A stretch of 64,000 bases of DNA from assembly GCF_026151205.1 (NCBI RefSeq), contig NC_087072.1, positions 24,827,799 through 24,891,798 on the forward strand, read 5' to 3'. The DNA is from Bolinopsis microptera (taxonomy: Eukaryota > Ctenophora > Tentaculata > Lobata > Bolinopsidae). Each line of letters starts with the position of its first letter. The stretch's first letter is position 1. Positions 53,257 to 63,339 of this stretch are shown here, piece by piece. The position numbers and the translations under genes were made by a program. The notes under the pieces are model-generated. The model was not told the origin of the DNA and made no database searches. It saw only the letters and a program-made list of their open reading frames with translations.

Positions 53257-54762
53257 TTACTGATCACTATTAAATTGAACACACCCTATATTCATCACAT
53301 ATCCCCCTGCACGCCATTCATCTAATGTGTCAGACCAGTCTGTATGGAACTGAAGGTGAACGTTATTTCTAGTGGTTCCAAAGAACTGGATCGGCTTTTT
53401 AACGTCGCTGGTTTCTCCAACTGGGTTATCAGGACATCTCAATATGTCATTAGTAACTGATGATGGTGGTGTATAATTGTACCAGCCCCAAGGAAGTTCC
53501 TGCTTCCTGACATCATTTGCCGGTTGGTTGAACCAGGCATAGAAATAATCACTTTTGCTGCATTTGTTTCTACAAGATATCTTAAACTGAACCACAAAAC
53601 CGCTTCCATATTGTGAATAATAAACAGGATCTGATATATAATGAGTTGGGTGTTCCCATTCTTCAATGAGTTTAGGTAATATTGGCTCAGTGTATCCAAG
53701 GGCCTTGTGCTTGCCATTCAACATGGTGATATAATCTGCACCTAATTTATATGGAATAATACCTTGGAAGAGTTCAGTTACTACAGCTTGAGAGGGCTTC
53801 CTTAACTTAATCCAAGCGATCATGATTTCTGAGTATATGAAATGCATAGATGGTTTTTCAAACAATTTTTGAGCCTTAACAAGTTGGGAAAAGTCCATTT
53901 TTATCCAAAGTTTATCGTTTACAATAGCATCAGTGAGACTATATGTTCCTTCTGGTATAAACTCCGGGATGATAAAGGGGGCTTCTGCCTGTAAAAACAT
54001 GGTGAAAAGTTTTGCTTTTAAATTTATGTAATTTTTTGCCACGCTCTGTTGAAACACAGTGGAATCAATTTTCTTCATCAAAGTCTTAAAGCTATGCTCT
54101 GAAAGTCGAGTTATTCCAGATAAATTATCTGCAAGTAGAGAAATTACAGTGTCTACATTATCCGCAGAAATGACATCAGATAGCAAAGGAGCAAATGTTG
54201 TAAGAAGTGACCTCGGTCCGGTAAGAAATCTTAAGAAATCAACACGCATTTCTTCAGATCCTTCACCATCATCATCCTTATACAATTCCATGACTGCTAC
54301 AGGTCCAACCATTTTAAGATATGTTACAACATGAGCGAATACATCTTTGGGTAAAACAGCTCCACAAAGTTTTGCAAACTTCAGTAGACTGTTGCATATC
54401 TTGAATATGGCTATTACATTGTGAGCACGGAAGTTGTTCTCAATCCAATCCAGGCACTGCAGGTAAATCTCGTTGATACCAAACTGAACACTGAACTTCA
54501 TGAGATCCAGGATATTGTCCATGTTAAGAGCAACCTCAGCTCCGTGAAGAACTAGCAGACAGTCCTGTACGTGAGTGTAGTTGTCTAGGAAGAGTTCGCT
54601 GTCCTTAGCAACTAGTTGCAGTAGAATATCACTGTGTTGACATAACACTGCTCCACTGCATTCTATCACTTCACTTTTTGTCACCACTTTTACTGTATGG
54701 TTTATCTTATTCTTCTCTTCCAGAAAACGGGTGAAGTCTGTACAGAAATCCAATTTAACCAT
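53257..54762 (-). CDS. BTB-domain protein, array copy 9 (type C, divergent)
   Basis: 501 residues, intact, starting MVKLDFCTDFTRFLEEKN. Outside residues ~17-109 it shares only moderate identity with types A and B (for example FKICNSLLKFAKLCGAVLPK; PIQFFGTTRNNVHLQFHTDW). Inside that tract its DNA is almost the same as in the other copies. It has a distinct acidic loop (KDDDGEGSEE, ~163). Being the first gene of the array in transcription direction and separated from the rest by the LINE and the nuclease-helicase gene, it may be the oldest branch. The promoter differs from the other copies. Confidence 0.75.
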   Translation of the reverse strand: MVKLDFCTDFTRFLEEKNKINHTVKVVTKSEVIECSGAVLCQHSDILLQLVAKDSELFLDNYTHVQDCLLVLHGAEVALNMDNILDLMKFSVQFGINEIYLQCLDWIENNFRAHNVIAIFKICNSLLKFAKLCGAVLPKDVFAHVVTYLKMVGPVAVMELYKDDDGEGSEEMRVDFLRFLTGPRSLLTTFAPLLSDVISADNVDTVISLLADNLSGITRLSEHSFKTLMKKIDSTVFQQSVAKNYINLKAKLFTMFLQAEAPFIIPEFIPEGTYSLTDAIVNDKLWIKMDFSQLVKAQKLFEKPSMHFIYSEIMIAWIKLRKPSQAVVTELFQGIIPYKLGADYITMLNGKHKALGYTEPILPKLIEEWEHPTHYISDPVYYSQYGSGFVVQFKISCRNKCSKSDYFYAWFNQPANDVRKQELPWGWYNYTPPSSVTNDILRCPDNPVGETSDVKKPIQFFGTTRNNVHLQFHTDWSDTLDEWRAGGYVMNIGCVQFNSDQ

Positions 54763-55194
54763 TGCATATGAATCTAAATAAGTTTATTTAGTGAATTATT
54801 TCTATTATCCTGTAAAATAAGTAACAATTAGTACAACCTTTATCCTTCACTGTGTTACGATAATATAACAATATTTAGCAGTTATTTAAACACAACTTCA
54901 TTCAGATGATAAATGTATGACATAAAATTGGAAATACATAAAATTGGAAATACATTACTAACACATCTAGTTCTCTTTTGAAGGGTTCACTTTAAATTGA
55001 TAATATCAATAACGCATTCAATAAGTCGATAAACTATAATACAAAAATATATGTTATATTATAATATAATATATAATTAAAATATGTGTATATTTTGACT
55101 TGATAGTTACCAAAATATTATAATTTTATATAAAAAGGCTTTAGAAAGGAGTTAAATTAAGTTGTGAATATGAAGGTCACTTTATATCACTGAT
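54763..55194. other. Flank upstream of BTB copy 9
   Basis: Very AT-rich; a short duplication ACATAAAATTGGAAAT lies near 54,930-54,950. No gene. Confidence 0.4.
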
Positions 55195-55900
55195 CTATAC
55201 ACTATACGACTATATGGAACAGTTTGATTGATAAAATATTCGACAAATGCACTCCTAATGAAAACAATGTCATGGTCCCTGGCTCTAGTAAATTTTCCGA
55301 CCTTTCCTCCCCCATCTCAATTATCAAGAGCCGTATCAAAAAGCTGTTACTGGAAACCCAGCAATTGACAACACCTGGGCGTGAAATTGAGTGGCTCCCC
55401 CTAAATAGCTGGGGCATTGAACCAGCTTAGTTGATCAGCATCCCATCCCTTGCATACAATTAATTACAAAAGCGCTAATTATACCTGTTTCAAAAGCATC
55501 CTGTCTGGAAGTTCCCTGACTGCCGTGTGAATCTTTGGATCTATTTTTGGATCTATTTTTATATTGATATGATTTTTATATACCTATATATTCATCGCAT
55601 AATTTCCATGTCCGCCTGAACAAACCTGGCACCATCAAATCTTAGCTCTAGAAACCCCAGAACTCATCAAGCCTAGTCTGAATTCAAAACTAGTTGACCA
55701 GCTACGTACAGTTTCCGGGACAACTGGAACCTTTTTGGGCCATGCACAAGCCAATAGCATGTATGGTCCTGCAGTGGGGTCTCCTTGTCCCTGGATCTGT
55801 GTTTTAATCCGTCTTTTCTTAAAATTTTCCATTTGTGTCACTTAGACTCACCTATTAAATGTTAATCGACACCACTGGTCCTAGTTAAATTTAGCCATGG
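55195..55900. repeat. Unclassified degenerate repeat-like segment
   Basis: GC content and short open frames on both strands (55,224-55,430 plus; 55,635-55,841 minus) contrast with the AT-rich flanks. One plus frame includes SPISIIKSRIKKLLLE. No known domain. It may be a decayed transposon; I would not call a gene. Confidence 0.25.
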
Positions 55901-56367
55901 CACGACTACTCAAACGTAACAGTTAAATAGGTGTGACATACTATTATATTCTTATAATTATATCATATGAATTGATTGCACTGCTAATAAATAAAATACT
56001 TTGTTTTACTAAAATACTTTGTTTTACTATAGTATATATATGTAATAAAACTCTCAAAACTTTAAACTTTGCAGTAACTGCAGCCTTTTTAACTCTCAGA
56101 ATAAGCTTTCTCTTTAAATTCTACGTTTCTTACAGTTATACAATTAATGTTACAAACATTATACAATTGTACTGTCATAGTAGTCAATTGTTTGAGGCTT
56201 TCATTCCGTCATCTCTGAATATCTTCCCATACTTTGTCGATTGTCTAGAATGTCTAATATCTGAGAGTTTGGTAATGTTATTTGGTTGTTTGGTTGTGTT
56301 TCTAAATATACTCAAGAATGTGGGTAATATCATGATAGTCCCTCGACTAAAAATCAACATTTTTCTC
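55901..56367. other. AT-rich intergenic region
   Basis: A 156-codon open frame here is composed of low-complexity hydrophobic residues typical of AT-rich DNA, not a recognisable protein. Confidence 0.4.
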
Positions 56368-56415
56368 TTATTCATAATTTCATACTATGTATACATAGTA
56401 TGAAATTATGAATAA
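56368..56415. repeat. 48-bp perfect palindrome
   Basis: 24-bp arms centred between 56391 and 56392 (CATACTATGTATACATAGTATG core). It lies ~50 bp past the end of the C8orf82-like coding sequence, on its 3' side. Confidence 0.95.
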
Positions 56416-56462
56416 TATACATATTCTCACAGCACAAAAACTTTCAAGTCCAACTAACAAGT

Positions 56463-57566
56463 CTAATTAACAAATATCATAACAAATGTCACCTTGTGAT
56501 TTAGTGGAAAAAGCTGATCTTTCCAAATGATTCCAGAGGGTAAAGTTGCATTATCCTCAAAAACCAAGTCGTTTGAGAGTTCAATGGCGAGTTTAGATTT
56601 TATCAGGCCTATGCTACCTGAAATAGACATCTTTCAGCTGAAACAAACTTCTGTTTAGAATTTCTCAGCTCAGGTAACTGTTCTGTATACCTGATAACAG
56701 CTGTTGGTGTGGTAACTTACAATATTAGTGCTCAGAAACACAACAATAAAAGAAACTGTGGTTACTAACATGGTTACTGAAAAATAAATAGCTGCATAAT
56801 ATAATCTATGTTCAGTAATTTGCTGACATTCTGCTTAGAAACCCTATTGTTACCTTGACGGAAAGGCGCAGGATGATAAACTCTACCACTTTTTGGGCAC
56901 ATTGCAATTGATGACAAATCTAATGGAAATTTCAGCAAACCAAGCTCATCACCCCAACTTAAATGTGGTGTATCACCATCTGAAAAGTTATTTTGTAAAG
57001 CAAATTATATACTATCTTTGGTGTAAATTAAGGTTTAGGTACAACTACCAAACCAAGTGTCACCATTTAAATGTCATATTCTGTATTTTTCTTTATATGA
57101 TCTACTAAACAATCCAAAAACTCTGCTTCGGTAAAAATAATGAAAAATTTTTAAGATTTTGAGGAACCAATTAGTGATGAATGAAAACATAAATTTTTAA
57201 ACCATAAACTATAGATTGAAACACAACAGGAAGGTCATCACATCTGATGTAATTCATTTCATCACCACAAGGGGAAACATAAGGCCATTCTGTTTGATTA
57301 TCTTTGCTGTTCAATTTCACTCTTTTGAAGAAGAATTTTAGGAATTTTTTCTCTGAAGATTTGTGAAGTTATCTCACATGTATAAACATCATATTTTATA
57401 ACAATCATCACAAAATTCAATAAACGCAGCAGAACTTTCAAAGATGGGCTTTATTGATACATGATACAGATGATCTTTATGCCATGAATCAGTACTGACT
57501 CCTGTTTTATTTCTCACCTTTGAAACAAGAGGTAAAATTTTTCATTCTAGCATCATCCAAAAATAA
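56463..57566 (-). CDS. UPF0598 / C8orf82-like protein, 3' four exons
   Basis: Four exons, each with AG/GT edges and joining phases. 57518-57566: LFLDDARMKNFTSCFK. 57203-57352: KKFLKFFFKRVKLNSKDN to CDDLPVVFQSIVY. 56854-56979: GDTPHLSWGDELGLLKFP to GRVYHPAPFRQ. 56463-56617: SIGLIKSKLAIELSND to the stop at 56463-56465. The lengths (49, 150, 126, 155 bp) give consistent 1/2 splits of codons. The blocks LFLDD..MKNF.CFK, CG.E.N.IRC.D.PVVF and GR.YHPAP match the family in order. The function of UPF0598 proteins is not established. The exons for the preceding part (YFYYVDHQG region) were not found between 57,567 and the LINE or in the last 0.7 kb, so the 5' end is probably beyond the window. Confidence 0.85.
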
Positions 57567-57599
57567 CTGAAATGATACATATAATTACCTACATACTAA

Positions 57600-58520
57600 G
57601 GTAAGGTTTACAATACTGGCAACAAAATTCAGATACATTGCTGAAGTAGCCCAGACAATCCCCCTTTTGTTTGGTTCCGGGCAAAAGACCAGGCAGCTTC
57701 GATGATACCTGGCATGTGGGTCTGGGTGTGCTGGTGGGCGGTTCTCGGCGTGGTGTGCGCTGAGACTGGGGTGGATGGCTGAAACTGGGTGGCCGCTGGG
57801 CTGAGTGATGAAGCTGGTGGTCGAAACGGGAGCGGTCTACATTGAGCACCCAAGTGACGAAAGTCACTAGGTAGCTCGTGGGGACAGCTTCCGGGTCGAT
57901 AGCCGGCGGAGTTGGCTGGGCTCGGCGTGCTGCTGGGTGCAGGCACTTTGCTCCGGGATCGCATGCATCGTGGCAGGGGGCTTGTCGGCTGGGGCGTCTG
58001 TCACACGTGTTGGTACTTATTGATTTAAAGTACAGCGGCAGAGTCAATCCTGAGCACTAGAGCACCACTTATGACTCTGCCCATTTGCTCTGGAGTTACT
58101 GCCCAGGACCCAATCCTATCCTTTTTCTCTCACCTATAGTGATTGGTAATGGTGCTTTATCCAGAGCAAATGACCTTGCCGTGGTAAGGGGGCTTAATCG
58201 GCATCACACGACCAGCCGAGACTAAGCTGTACTGTTCAGCTGAGCAAAACTGAACATAGGTCGCACGTGCCAACCGTCTTCCTTTACCTCATTTGATCCC
58301 TTTTTCTTTTGGAGCTCTCACAGCCTTCACTCACATCTGAGCATATAGGGTTTCAGAAGTTCAGGGTGTGTTCTTCAAGGTCGGGCCCTTAATACCGATC
58401 ATTAGCACCCATTTTCCCTGTTTTATTGGGCGGCATTTCAACACTGTCGTCGCAGTATTTCTCAGCATCTTTCTACGATTCGCAGAAAGTGTTAAAACTC
58501 TCACTAATACACTAGGACTA
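57600..58520 (+). promoter_or_regulatory. 5' UTR of the R1/jockey-like LINE
   Basis: GC-rich leader without coding signal, including the segment GACCTTGCCGTGGTAAGGGG (58,171-58,190). It presumably contains the internal promoter. A minus-strand open frame here (57,589-58,047) is Pro/Arg-rich and follows from base composition. Confidence 0.5.
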
Positions 58521-59010
58521 CAACACCGGATTACCATTGGAGGAAGCAGGATAGAGCCGGCCTCGTGCGGGAAAAGCGCAATTGCACAGACCTTACAGTC
58601 TTGTTGCAAGTGTGCTGGCCCCAACCGAGACTGCGCTCATTCAGCAACCATCAAGGAATCCACCACTATTACCCCTACACTACAACTCTGGCTTTCCAGT
58701 GGAGAGTGCTGGATTGAGCCGGCCACGGGGGGATTTAGCGCAATTGCACAGACCTTACAGTCTTGTTGCAAGAGTGCTGGTTCCTACCGAGGCTGTGCTC
58801 ATTCAGCAATCACCAAGGAATCCTTCACTATAACCCCCATACTACAACACAGGATTTCCAGCAGTGGGTGCGGGAATGAGCGGGCCTTGGGTTGGATTGG
58901 CACATTTGCACAGGCTTCACAGTCTTGTTGCGGGAGTGCTTGTCCCTCCCGGGGTTGTGCTCGCCTTGCATCATTTCTGAAACCCATATCATACACTAGC
59001 TACAGAATTA
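58521..59010 (+). repeat. 162-bp tandem repeats in the LINE leader, three copies
   Basis: The unit is marked by CAATTGCACAGACCTTACAG at 58579 and 58741 and a diverged third copy at 58903, exact period 162. 162 is 54 codons, and the plus frame that continues into ORF1 stays open through all three (QTLQSCCKCAGPNRDCAHSA-type units rich in Cys). Confidence 0.85.
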
Positions 59011-59045
59011 TTCATCATCTACTTATTATAGCAAGTACAACAATC

Positions 59046-59881
59046 ATGGCTAATGCAAAGAATGATATGGACCATCTGTCCAACACAGGTGAGTCATCAA
59101 TCTCCACTGAGCTCAAGATCTCTGATCTGCGGCAAACATTAGACATTTTTGCGATCAAAGCACCCATTTCAGCATTTATGCGCGGGAACGCGCACCTTAT
59201 CTCCCATACTATTATACACAACAGTTCACTATCTCCGAATTCTTCAGCTGGACTGTCGGATGACGAGAGTATGACCAAATCGGAGAAGGACGCACTAGAT
59301 GGCAGCGAGCACCTCTCTGACTACGTCACAATAAGCAAAAAACTGACTGATGGTGCTAGTGTACGATCAAGACATAATAGCACTAGTGTAATATCAGTCA
59401 GTTCAGACCACAGTATCCGCACCTCCATCAAGGAACTCACCATGACCACTGCAAACGGTGAACTGAGGGGCGCGAGACGGGAGACGGAAAAGTCAAGGCA
59501 GGCGGAGAACAGGAACTCGATGCTGCATCTTGCCCGAATGGCAAACAGTACTCCTGGCTCTCCTCTGCCTGAGCTGAACCTCATCCCTACCGCGACCCAC
59601 TCAGGCCTGCTAGCCATTATGCCCGAACCCATCGTTGACAGCCCAGAGCTGGGGTTGAAGGTGGAAGTCTCGAAGCCCAATACCCCGTCCAAGGCTGCCT
59701 CCAATGGATCTATTCCAAAAGAGGGGGCTAAGGAAGGGGGAAAGGACCAACAGACGAAACCTCAGCCCCAGTCTGGGTCCCATCCGTCCAAAACGAGGAG
59801 AGGTAAGGGGAGTAAGGGCAAGAAAGGTAAAAAACCGCTTGGTAACAGTGCGAACACAAATCACCAACAACAACAACAACT

Positions 59882-59912
<31 letters not shown>

Positions 59913-60566
59913 GACACTGAACTGGAGAATGAGGAGACTGAGGAGGAGGAGGAGGGTGAACCGCTCCCCGCTCCTGAGGAGATATACAAGAAGGGTGATC
60001 CTGTGATCACCCTGACCGTTATCAAAACAGGAGAGGGGACTGATGCGAGCGATCGCATCGCCCAACAACTCTTTCTCGTCCCTCAGACCCTAGTCATTAC
60101 TTCTCTTGTACCTTTACCTGGTGGTTCGATGATAGAGGTGGCGGACCAGGCGACAGCGGAGGTGGTGACCGATTGCCTCACAAAGGCTGGTTGGGAAGTC
60201 ACTTCCGAGGCCGTCTGGAACCGCTACGCTTTCTACGTGCCTAACCAGTTATCGGGGAAGGGACCCTCTAACATCGGACTAGACCCACACACACTGGTGC
60301 GTGGACTCATGTTGCGGAATGCAGCGCATGGTTTACCAAGCGGCTCTCTGCGGCATGTGTCCAACACCTGGGAGACAGTAGCAGTGCAGCTACCTGAAGG
60401 TGGGGGCTCGTCGACGGAGTCTAAACAGAGGCAGCGGATCTGGGTGGATGTCTCACCCTCGGGTGAGACATTCTTAGAGAAACACAGTTTTCTCCTAGAA
60501 ACGCTGGTTGCTGCTATTCGTCTTCGACCGGCCCCCCGACACAGTGCCCGACCCAAAAAGTCCTAG
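59046..60566 (+). CDS. LINE ORF1 (Gag-like) protein
   Basis: 506 residues from the first good ATG (MANAKNDMDHLSNTGE). The frame is open upstream to 58368 without an ATG that suits it. Features are an N-terminal Ser/Thr-rich section, a basic lysine-rich stretch (KTRRGKGSKGKKGKK), a Gln tract from (CAA)n at ~59,870-59,910, an acidic tract (ENEETEEEEEGE), and a globular C-terminal half. No CCHC zinc knuckle is visible, unusual for this group, where ORF1 normally ends with several. It would package the element's RNA. It overlaps ORF2 by 59 nt. Confidence 0.7.
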
Positions 60567-63339
60567 TACTCGTCCGGTGAGGGTATCTGCAGATGCTGCA
60601 CGCCATGTCCCCAACACCAATACTAATGCAACCCTCACTACCCCCAACACCAATACTAATCCAACCAACACTACCCACCCAAACACCAACAACAAGAACA
60701 CCAACAAACAACGAAATAAGACACAGAGAGGTGCAAAGCGCCGGAAAACCACCGCTAAAACTACGAAAATAACAGGTAAAAATCATTATGAACATTACTC
60801 TGTTACACAAATTAACCTTAAACGCAAGTACAACGCTTGGAAAACCCTGCTGGTGAACACTCACGGCAGGAAAAATCCTATTGTACTTGCGACTGAACCA
60901 TACACCAATAACAAAAACCTTATCCCACCTATTAGCAAAGAACTAACCGAGTATTACTACAAAGCCGGGGACATTAGACCCCGTGCCGCCATAGTAATAC
61001 ACAAAAACCTAGCTGTAAAAAGCTGGGAACTATCGCAATTCACAACCCCGGATCAAGTAGCCATTAAAATTCAGCTTAGCTCATCAGAAGTCATTCTGGC
61101 AGCTTCGTACATGGATATTAATGGTCCAGCTCCATCACACGAAACAACACCTCTAGCCAAATATGCTATTGACAACAACATACTGCTTATTATAGGCTCG
61201 GACACTAATTCCCAACATACCCTTTGGGGAAACAGGTTGTGCAATAGAAGGGGGGAGGAACTCCTTGATTTCCTCTCGTCGCTAGGGCTCTCCTGCTCCA
61301 ACAAAGGTTCAACACCAACATTCCTTAACTCACGAGGTCATAATTCCATCATTGACCTCACTATCACCAACCAACAGGGGGCTGAACTGATCAGTAACTG
61401 GCACGTTAGTGATCTTTACTCAAACTCCGATCACAGATATATCATGTTCGACATTACTTCTGGTCCCAAAAAAGAACCAAGACAAATACGCCTAGTCAAG
61501 AACACTGACTGGGCGAAATTTGACGAGATTCTTTACAACAACAATGATCTCCACAACACATGCGTTAACACACCACACGACATTGATCACAAAGTTAACA
61601 CCATCAATACTGCTCTCCGAACGGCCTTCGAGGAGGCATGTCCCATTACTTACATCTCCAGCGCTGTCCGAAAACCACCCTGGCTAACTCGAGAAGTTGA
61701 GGAAGCACAGAGGGGTATAAGACGCAAACTCATCACAGCTCGTCGAATCAAAACTGATGCTTCATGGCTCGCTCTTAGAGAAAGCAATAAGCAATACAAC
61801 AAGATCCTGTCGAACTCCCAGCGCAATGCGTGGCGGAAATTCTGCGCAGACACTGAATCGGTTAAGGAATCTGGCAGGATGAACAAGATTCTGAAAACCT
61901 GTACTGACACCAATAACAAACTTGAAGCCGTTTATAAACCAAATGGCGAACTCACCAAAAACGCAGAGGAGACACTGGAGGTCATGACACAAACCCACTT
62001 CAGGGAGAGTGTCACTGATCCGCCAGTTCCGCCTCTCTGCCCCTTACCCATCTCCACAGACTTACTAGACAAAATGTACAGCCCTGAAAGAATCGAAAAG
62101 GCTCTCCTATCCTTCGATCCCTTGAAGGCTGCAGGACCTGACACTCTAAAACCTATCATATTCCAGAAAGCCTGGGCCCATATCAAAGACATAACAAAAA
62201 ACATTATGACAAAAAACCATGAAACGCAACACATCCCAACTTTGTGGAGGGACTCTCTTGGAATCTTTCTCCCTAAGCCTGGAAAAACTGACTACAACAA
62301 AGCTAAGTCATTTCGAACGATCACTCTTTCGCCTGTGATGTTAAAGTTGCAGGAGAAAGTGATCTTATGGCATATGCAACATGACCTCAACATAGCTAAT
62401 GATATCAACAAACGACAATTCGGCTTTAAGAAGGGCTGCTCCACAGAAGCGGCACTTCATAAAGTTACTCACACCATTGAGCGCAGAATAGCCAAGAAAG
62501 GATATGTCCTAGGTGTCTTTCTAGATATAGAGGGCGCCTTCGACAATGTCTCGTTCAAGGCTATCTCTGAAGCAGTCAAGGCCACGAAAGTGGACTTGGC
62601 TACAGCACAATGGATCATCAACATGGTAACCAATCGATTCATCACACTAAATCATAAGGATAAGTCGAGAACGGTACGGATCAGGCGAGGTTGCCCCCAA
62701 GGAGGCATTCTCTCTCCTTTTCTCTGGAACCTGGTAGTCGACGATCTCCTTTCCTTTACCGCAAAAGACATCCCGGGTTACCTGCAAGCCTTTGCGGATG
62801 ATCTGTTGTCTCTAGCGGAAGGGGATGATTTAGACATCATCTGGGACCGAACATGCAAAACTATTAAAACGATAGAAAATTGGTGCAGAACCAAAGAGCT
62901 ATCTATTAGCGCCCTTAAAACTCAGATAGTCATGTTTACCTGGAATAGTAAGTGGACTCTAAGACCTATAACAGTTGGCAACAACATTATAGGTCTTTCC
63001 AAGTCTGCTAAATTTCTAGGAGTGACCTTGGACAGTAAACTCAACTTCAATGAACATATCATTAACACCACCAAAAAAGCCACGGCATCCCTCATGCAAT
63101 GTCGAAGAGCTGTCGGCCCCACATGGGGTATGAGCCCCAAAACATGCAAATGGATGTACACGGCTGTCATCCGTCCAATCCTATCCTACTGCTGTAGTAT
63201 ATGGATCAGGGCCACTCAAACGGACTATAACGCGAAGAAACTCAAACGTGTTCAGGCATTGGCACTCAGAATGATGTCTGGTGCCATGCCAAGCACACCT
63301 TTTATCGCATTGAATCACCTCACCGACACTTCTCAATGA
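60508..63339 (+). CDS. LINE ORF2 endonuclease-reverse transcriptase, C-terminally truncated
   Basis: Open for 943 codons in the +1 frame relative to ORF1, with no ATG before the endonuclease. The N-terminal ~90 residues are an Asn/Thr linker (NTNTN runs), then a basic patch. The APE-type endonuclease spans ~92-320 (VTQINLKRKYNAW; GSDTNSQHTLWG; SDHRYIMFDI). RT spans ~520-830 with FLDIEGAFDNVSF (~670), GCPQGGILSPFLWN (~727) and FADDLLSL (~762). The C-terminal thumb region ends KRVQALALRMMSGAMPS, then breaks. There are no internal stops. A frameshift or reinitiation in the 60,508-60,566 overlap is needed for expression. Confidence 0.85.
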   Translation: MLLFVFDRPPDTVPDPKSPSTRPVRVSADAARHVPNTNTNATLTTPNTNTNPTNTTHPNTNNKNTNKQRNKTQRGAKRRKTTAKTTKITGKNHYEHYSVTQINLKRKYNAWKTLLVNTHGRKNPIVLATEPYTNNKNLIPPISKELTEYYYKAGDIRPRAAIVIHKNLAVKSWELSQFTTPDQVAIKIQLSSSEVILAASYMDINGPAPSHETTPLAKYAIDNNILLIIGSDTNSQHTLWGNRLCNRRGEELLDFLSSLGLSCSNKGSTPTFLNSRGHNSIIDLTITNQQGAELISNWHVSDLYSNSDHRYIMFDITSGPKKEPRQIRLVKNTDWAKFDEILYNNNDLHNTCVNTPHDIDHKVNTINTALRTAFEEACPITYISSAVRKPPWLTREVEEAQRGIRRKLITARRIKTDASWLALRESNKQYNKILSNSQRNAWRKFCADTESVKESGRMNKILKTCTDTNNKLEAVYKPNGELTKNAEETLEVMTQTHFRESVTDPPVPPLCPLPISTDLLDKMYSPERIEKALLSFDPLKAAGPDTLKPIIFQKAWAHIKDITKNIMTKNHETQHIPTLWRDSLGIFLPKPGKTDYNKAKSFRTITLSPVMLKLQEKVILWHMQHDLNIANDINKRQFGFKKGCSTEAALHKVTHTIERRIAKKGYVLGVFLDIEGAFDNVSFKAISEAVKATKVDLATAQWIINMVTNRFITLNHKDKSRTVRIRRGCPQGGILSPFLWNLVVDDLLSFTAKDIPGYLQAFADDLLSLAEGDDLDIIWDRTCKTIKTIENWCRTKELSISALKTQIVMFTWNSKWTLRPITVGNNIIGLSKSAKFLGVTLDSKLNFNEHIINTTKKATASLMQCRRAVGPTWGMSPKTCKWMYTAVIRPILSYCCSIWIRATQTDYNAKKLKRVQALALRMMSGAMPSTPFIALNHLTDTSQ

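Larger units (their letters stand above)
57600..63335 (+). mobile_element. R1/jockey-like non-LTR retrotransposon, 3' end missing
   Basis: A GC-richer block with a 5' UTR from ~57.6 kb, ORF1 and ORF2 (endonuclease plus RT). It sits just upstream of the C8orf82-like exons, in opposite orientation, probably inside that gene's intron. ORF2 stops abruptly in the segment that normally leads on to further C-terminal sequence, and no 3' UTR or poly(A) follows. Instead a short duplication (TCAATGAAACGAAAAGTTT twice, 63,334-63,371) marks the break. Both outer boundaries are approximate. Confidence 0.8.

Noticed and set aside
55933-56403. 156-codon hydrophobic frame
   Set aside because: Low-complexity AT-rich translation with no recognisable family.
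57589-58047. 152-codon Pro/Arg-rich minus-strand frame
   Set aside because: Lies in the GC-rich LINE leader; composition-driven, no domain.
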